Positions 7,003 through 9,052 of a DNA stretch of 9,052 nucleotides are shown piece after piece. This stretch comes from Chloroflexota bacterium (lineage in GTDB: Bacteria > Chloroflexota > UBA5177 > JANWHV01). Numbering within the stretch: the first letter of the stretch is position 1; every line of letters begins with the position of its first letter. The position numbers and the translations under genes were made by a program. The stretch spans positions 1 to 9,052 of the forward strand of contig JANWHO010000063.1 of the NCBI GenBank assembly GCA_025450375.1, read 5' to 3'. The notes below the pieces were generated by a model. The model was not told the DNA's origin, did not search any database, and saw only the letters and a program-made list of their open reading frames with translations.

Positions 7003-8130
7003 CTAGCTGATTGTCATACGGGCAGCCCCAATACAGTCATCGGCCATCCCGTAATAGACATCCAAGTAGTTATCATGTTGGTCGACCGCCGTGGGAAACA
7101 CCACGTTTCCCACCACGCCGAAGACTTCCTCGGGCAGGGCCGGCTCAAGAACCGGACTGGGCGACCGATACAGCACCGTCCGCGGATCTTGCGCATCCAG
7201 CAAAACCGCCGCCGCCGTGTACCGGTTGGTCGGCATGAGACCATGACTGGGAATGGCCTCGATCCCGTGGTAAAACATCAGCCAACCGGCGGCCAGGCGA
7301 ATCGGCGGCGTACCGGCGCCAATCCTCACTGATTCCCATTGTTCCAATGGCGCGAGCAGCACCTGATGATGGCTGAACACTGGCGGCTTTGGCACCACCC
7401 CAGGCTGGGGATTCGCCCAATCGGCCTCCTCCAGGGGACAGTAGGAGATCCAGATCGACCACCGCGGATCAGTGACGTTCGGCGGCGGCAGCAAGGGCCG
7501 ATTATGGGTTGCCAGATCACCGGCCCAGTACTCATAGGCCGGCCGGTGGATGAGGGCGATCGAGAGACGTCCGTCCGGTCCCACGACCGCCTCGGGGAAG
7601 AGCATATGGTCCTTGTTGGTATAGCGATTCATGTCAGTGCCCAGGATGGGGGCAAACTCGATCAAGCCGAGCCGGGTCCAGGACATCAAGTCCTTGGAAA
7701 TCGCCATCGCGCTATGCGGCCCATCGGGACCGAACGCGGCGTAGGTCATTACGTAGGTACCCAGTGATTCGACGTAGTTAACGCGGGCATCCTCGCAGCC
7801 GCCGCCAGTCCAGTCGTTGCGCTCGTACGGCTCCTCGGGTTCGAGGGCGATTCCCAGCCGCTCAACTTCCTGGGGAACCCCGGCGCTGTCATGGATCACC
7901 CGAGCCAGTCCGACTCGCGAGTAATTCCCCAAGGCCACCAGCCGCGGGAAGAGCAGATAGTCGCCACTGGGAGTCCGGACGCCTCCAGGATTCAAGACCC
8001 CACCCGCTTCATTGGGATTGTCTGGATCAGGGCGCATGACGATGCTCTGCCGCTCAAGTTGAAACGGCGCCGGCCCGAGCGTGTCCTCGGCCCTTCGCGC
8101 GTGCTCTGGGAGAGATTCCTGTACAGCCAT
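7003..8130 (-). CDS. GH130-family beta-mannoside phosphorylase or mannosidase
   Basis: The product is 375 residues from ATG 8130, chosen because AAGGA lies seven bases upstream. An ATG seven codons earlier (8151) has no ribosome site. Motifs of the five-bladed propeller family GH130 are visible: N-P-G-G-V-R (48-52), G-C-E-D-A-R-V with the presumed catalytic Asp114, a D-H-M-L-F-P-E segment (174-180), and G-A-G-T-P-P-I then G-W-L-M-F-Y-H-G-I (271-290). Family members cleave beta-mannosides by phosphorolysis (mannosyl-glucose or manno-oligosaccharide phosphorylases) or by hydrolysis. I cannot decide which, since the phosphate-binding residues need an alignment. There is no signal peptide, so it acts in the cytoplasm, possibly in mannan or glycan turnover. 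No sugar transporter or other mannan gene is adjacent. It follows the PRC-barrel gene by 86 bases on the same strand. Confidence 0.9.
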   Translation of the reverse strand: MAVQESLPEHARRAEDTLGPAPFQLERQSIVMRPDPDNPNEAGGVLNPGGVRTPSGDYLLFPRLVALGNYSRVGLARVIHDSAGVPQEVERLGIALEPEEPYERNDWTGGGCEDARVNYVESLGTYVMTYAAFGPDGPHSAMAISKDLMSWTRLGLIEFAPILGTDMNRYTNKDHMLFPEAVVGPDGRLSIALIHRPAYEYWAGDLATHNRPLLPPPNVTDPRWSIWISYCPLEEADWANPQPGVVPKPPVFSHHQVLLAPLEQWESVRIGAGTPPIRLAAGWLMFYHGIEAIPSHGLMPTNRYTAAAVLLDAQDPRTVLYRSPSPVLEPALPEEVFGVVGNVVFPTAVDQHDNYLDVYYGMADDCIGAARMTIS

Positions 8131-8216
8131 CAAGTTATCCTTTCGCTCCATTCAGGGTAACACCGTGAAGGACTTTCCTGACGGCTGACAAGTATCGATC
8201 CCCGACCGGCGAAAGG
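8131..8216 (-). promoter_or_regulatory. Short gap between the PRC-barrel and GH130 genes
   Basis: The gap is 86 bases. It holds the AAGGA ribosome site of the GH130 gene next to its ATG. I see no strong terminator and no clear promoter, so whether the two genes share a transcript is open. Confidence 0.3.
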
Positions 8217-8708
8217 TCACTCAGTGCGTTGGAAGTCAATCGCCTTCGCGTTAATGGTGATCAGTTTTGGCCCGATCCCCGCGATGGCCTCCGGCTGCAC
8301 CCGGAAGCGCGGGGCGGCATGAAAGAGACCGCCGCCCTCGGGGGCGCTGACCACGTAGTGGGTAATCTGTCCCGTGTCCTGGTCGATCTCCACGCCCGCC
8401 ACCGTACCCGCCAGTTCTCCGTTATCCCCCACCACCTGGGTGTCGCGCAGATTGGCAAGGCGCATCACCTGATCCTGCTCGGCGGTCGGGATGGCCGCGC
8501 TGCTGTCATCAACCATTACGGCGTCGCGACCGATGGAGCGGATGTCCGACCATCGCACCATGGGGCCGCCGCGGAACAGGCCGCCTTGCAGCAGCAGCGC
8601 CGCGACCCGGTGCTTCGTCAGATCAAGTAAAAGATCTTCGACCGTCCCCAGATTCTGTGCCTGCTGCACGCTCACCACGGCCAGGCCGCGGAACTCGTCG
8701 CCTTGCAT
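8217..8708 (-). CDS. PRC-barrel protein with two repeats (163 aa)
   Basis: The start chosen is ATG 8708, with AAGGAG nine bases upstream. The frame is open for another 55 codons with no comparable site. Two PRC-barrel-like units can be read. The first is residues 4-75: F-R-G-L-A-V-V, then G-T-V-E-D-L-L-L-D-L, then V-R-W-S-D-I-R-S-I-G. The second is 86-160: R-D-T-Q-V-V, then G-E-L-A-G-T-V-A-G-V-E-I-D, then I-T-H-Y-V-V, ending in P-K-L-I-T-I. PRC-barrels occur in photosynthetic reaction centre H subunits, in RimM and in many small stress or envelope proteins of unknown role. This one has no signal peptide or membrane segment, so it is probably cytosolic. The role is unknown; the tandem repeat and lack of other domains fit stand-alone PRC-barrel proteins found in GC-rich soil and thermophilic bacteria. 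It precedes the GH130 gene, with no evident functional link. Confidence 0.87.
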   Translation of the reverse strand: MQGDEFRGLAVVSVQQAQNLGTVEDLLLDLTKHRVAALLLQGGLFRGGPMVRWSDIRSIGRDAVMVDDSSAAIPTAEQDQVMRLANLRDTQVVGDNGELAGTVAGVEIDQDTGQITHYVVSAPEGGGLFHAAPRFRVQPEAIAGIGPKLITINAKAIDFQRTE

Positions 8709-8897
8709 GATTCTCGTCTCCTTAGTGATTATTCCGCCCACGCCGACTCTAGCGTGCCGCGACACCGGGGATCGTACCTTGGCGATGCGAACTTCCCGCG
8801 AAATGCTTTCTCGGTAAGTATGATGGCACGCGACTGGCGAGGCATCCACCAAAGGGAGGAAGCCAAGCATCAAAGTGCCCTAGTGCGGGTGACGCTT
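8709..8897. promoter_or_regulatory. Upstream region of the PRC-barrel gene
   Basis: About 190 bases without a credible gene. It includes the AAGGAG ribosome site of the PRC-barrel gene and must hold its promoter, but I find no convincing -35/-10 pair. A widely spaced 7-bp inverted repeat (GCGTGCC at 8752-8758, GGCACGC at 8825-8831) is present and may be chance. Confidence 0.3.
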
Positions 8898-8918
8898 GCC
8901 CGGCCAAGCAGGCCGGGC
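8898..8918. terminator. GC-rich hairpin upstream of the PRC-barrel gene
   Basis: A perfect 8-bp stem (GCCCGGCC / GGCCGGGC) has a 5-base loop, AAGCA. There is no T-run on either strand. A second inverted repeat (TGGCGCC at 8921-8927, GGCGCCA at 8940-8946) lies next to it. Best read as the end of a minus-strand transcript entering from the right. Confidence 0.4.
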
Positions 8919-8936
8919 CTTGGCGCCGTTGGCCCA

Positions 8937-9052
8937 TCAGGCGCCATTCACGGGCAGGCTGAGGCTACTTTTTGCCCCATCACCGTCCATTTGGCCGACG
9001 AGGTAGGCCCAGGATCGGCGCACACTGATGGGAGTGAGGACTGCTGGATGGC
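8937..9052 (-). CDS. Possible 3' end of a minus-strand gene cut by the right edge
   Basis: A minus-strand frame open from the window edge ends with TGA at 8939-8937 and gives 37 residues, ending S-L-P-V-N-G-A. Codons are mostly G/C-ended like the neighbours, and two inverted repeats (8898-8946) follow or overlap the stop as a terminator would. No family is recognisable from so short a tail. The plus strand is also open here, so the assignment is uncertain. Confidence 0.3.
   Translation of the reverse strand, partial: HPAVLTPISVRRSWAYLVGQMDGDGAKSSLSLPVNGA

Noticed and set aside
8709..8873. N-terminal extension of the PRC-barrel protein up to an ATG at 8873
   Set aside because: The extra 55 residues do not resemble a PRC-barrel or a signal peptide, and the ATG at 8708 has a good AAGGAG site.

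Overview
The window is GC-rich bacterial chromosomal DNA, with mostly AGGAGG-type ribosome binding sites and tightly packed operons. The gene mix is a DUF2231-Rieske fusion, a double-cupredoxin protein, a methyl-accepting chemotaxis protein (MCP), an OmpR-type two-component pair, a GH130 glycosidase/phosphorylase and a PRC-barrel protein. This would suit a Chloroflexota (Thermomicrobia-like) or similar GC-rich environmental bacterium. That placement is an inference from gene content and no marker gene confirms it. I see no rRNA, tRNA, CRISPR array, transposase or phage gene.

Layout. Positions 1-1133 (minus strand) hold a two-gene unit: a small acidic, probably disordered protein, then a membrane DUF2231 protein fused to a Rieske [2Fe-2S] domain. 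The Rieske gene runs off the left edge. A 235-bp divergent region with an imperfect inverted repeat near its centre separates this unit from a plus-strand pair (1369-4280): an exported double-cupredoxin protein whose stop codon overlaps the start of a 700-residue MCP. A hairpin sits immediately after the MCP stop. Convergent with it, on the minus strand, is a response regulator/histidine kinase operon (6206-4562), possibly followed by a tiny uncertain ORF that ends near the same hairpin.

A second divergent region (6207-6442) leads to a plus-strand gene of unknown function (6443-6916), which ends at a strong hairpin. The right third is minus-strand: a GH130 enzyme (8130-7003) preceded by a two-repeat PRC-barrel protein (8708-8217). 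At the right edge there may be the 3' end of one more minus-strand gene.

The most distinctive feature is the cupredoxin-MCP pair beside the Rieske protein. It suggests a membrane-associated redox or copper-dependent input to a chemoreceptor. The type-1 copper ligands appear intact but with an unusually long His-to-Met loop. No flagellar, pilus or other che genes are in the window, so the output of the chemoreceptor cannot be told from here.
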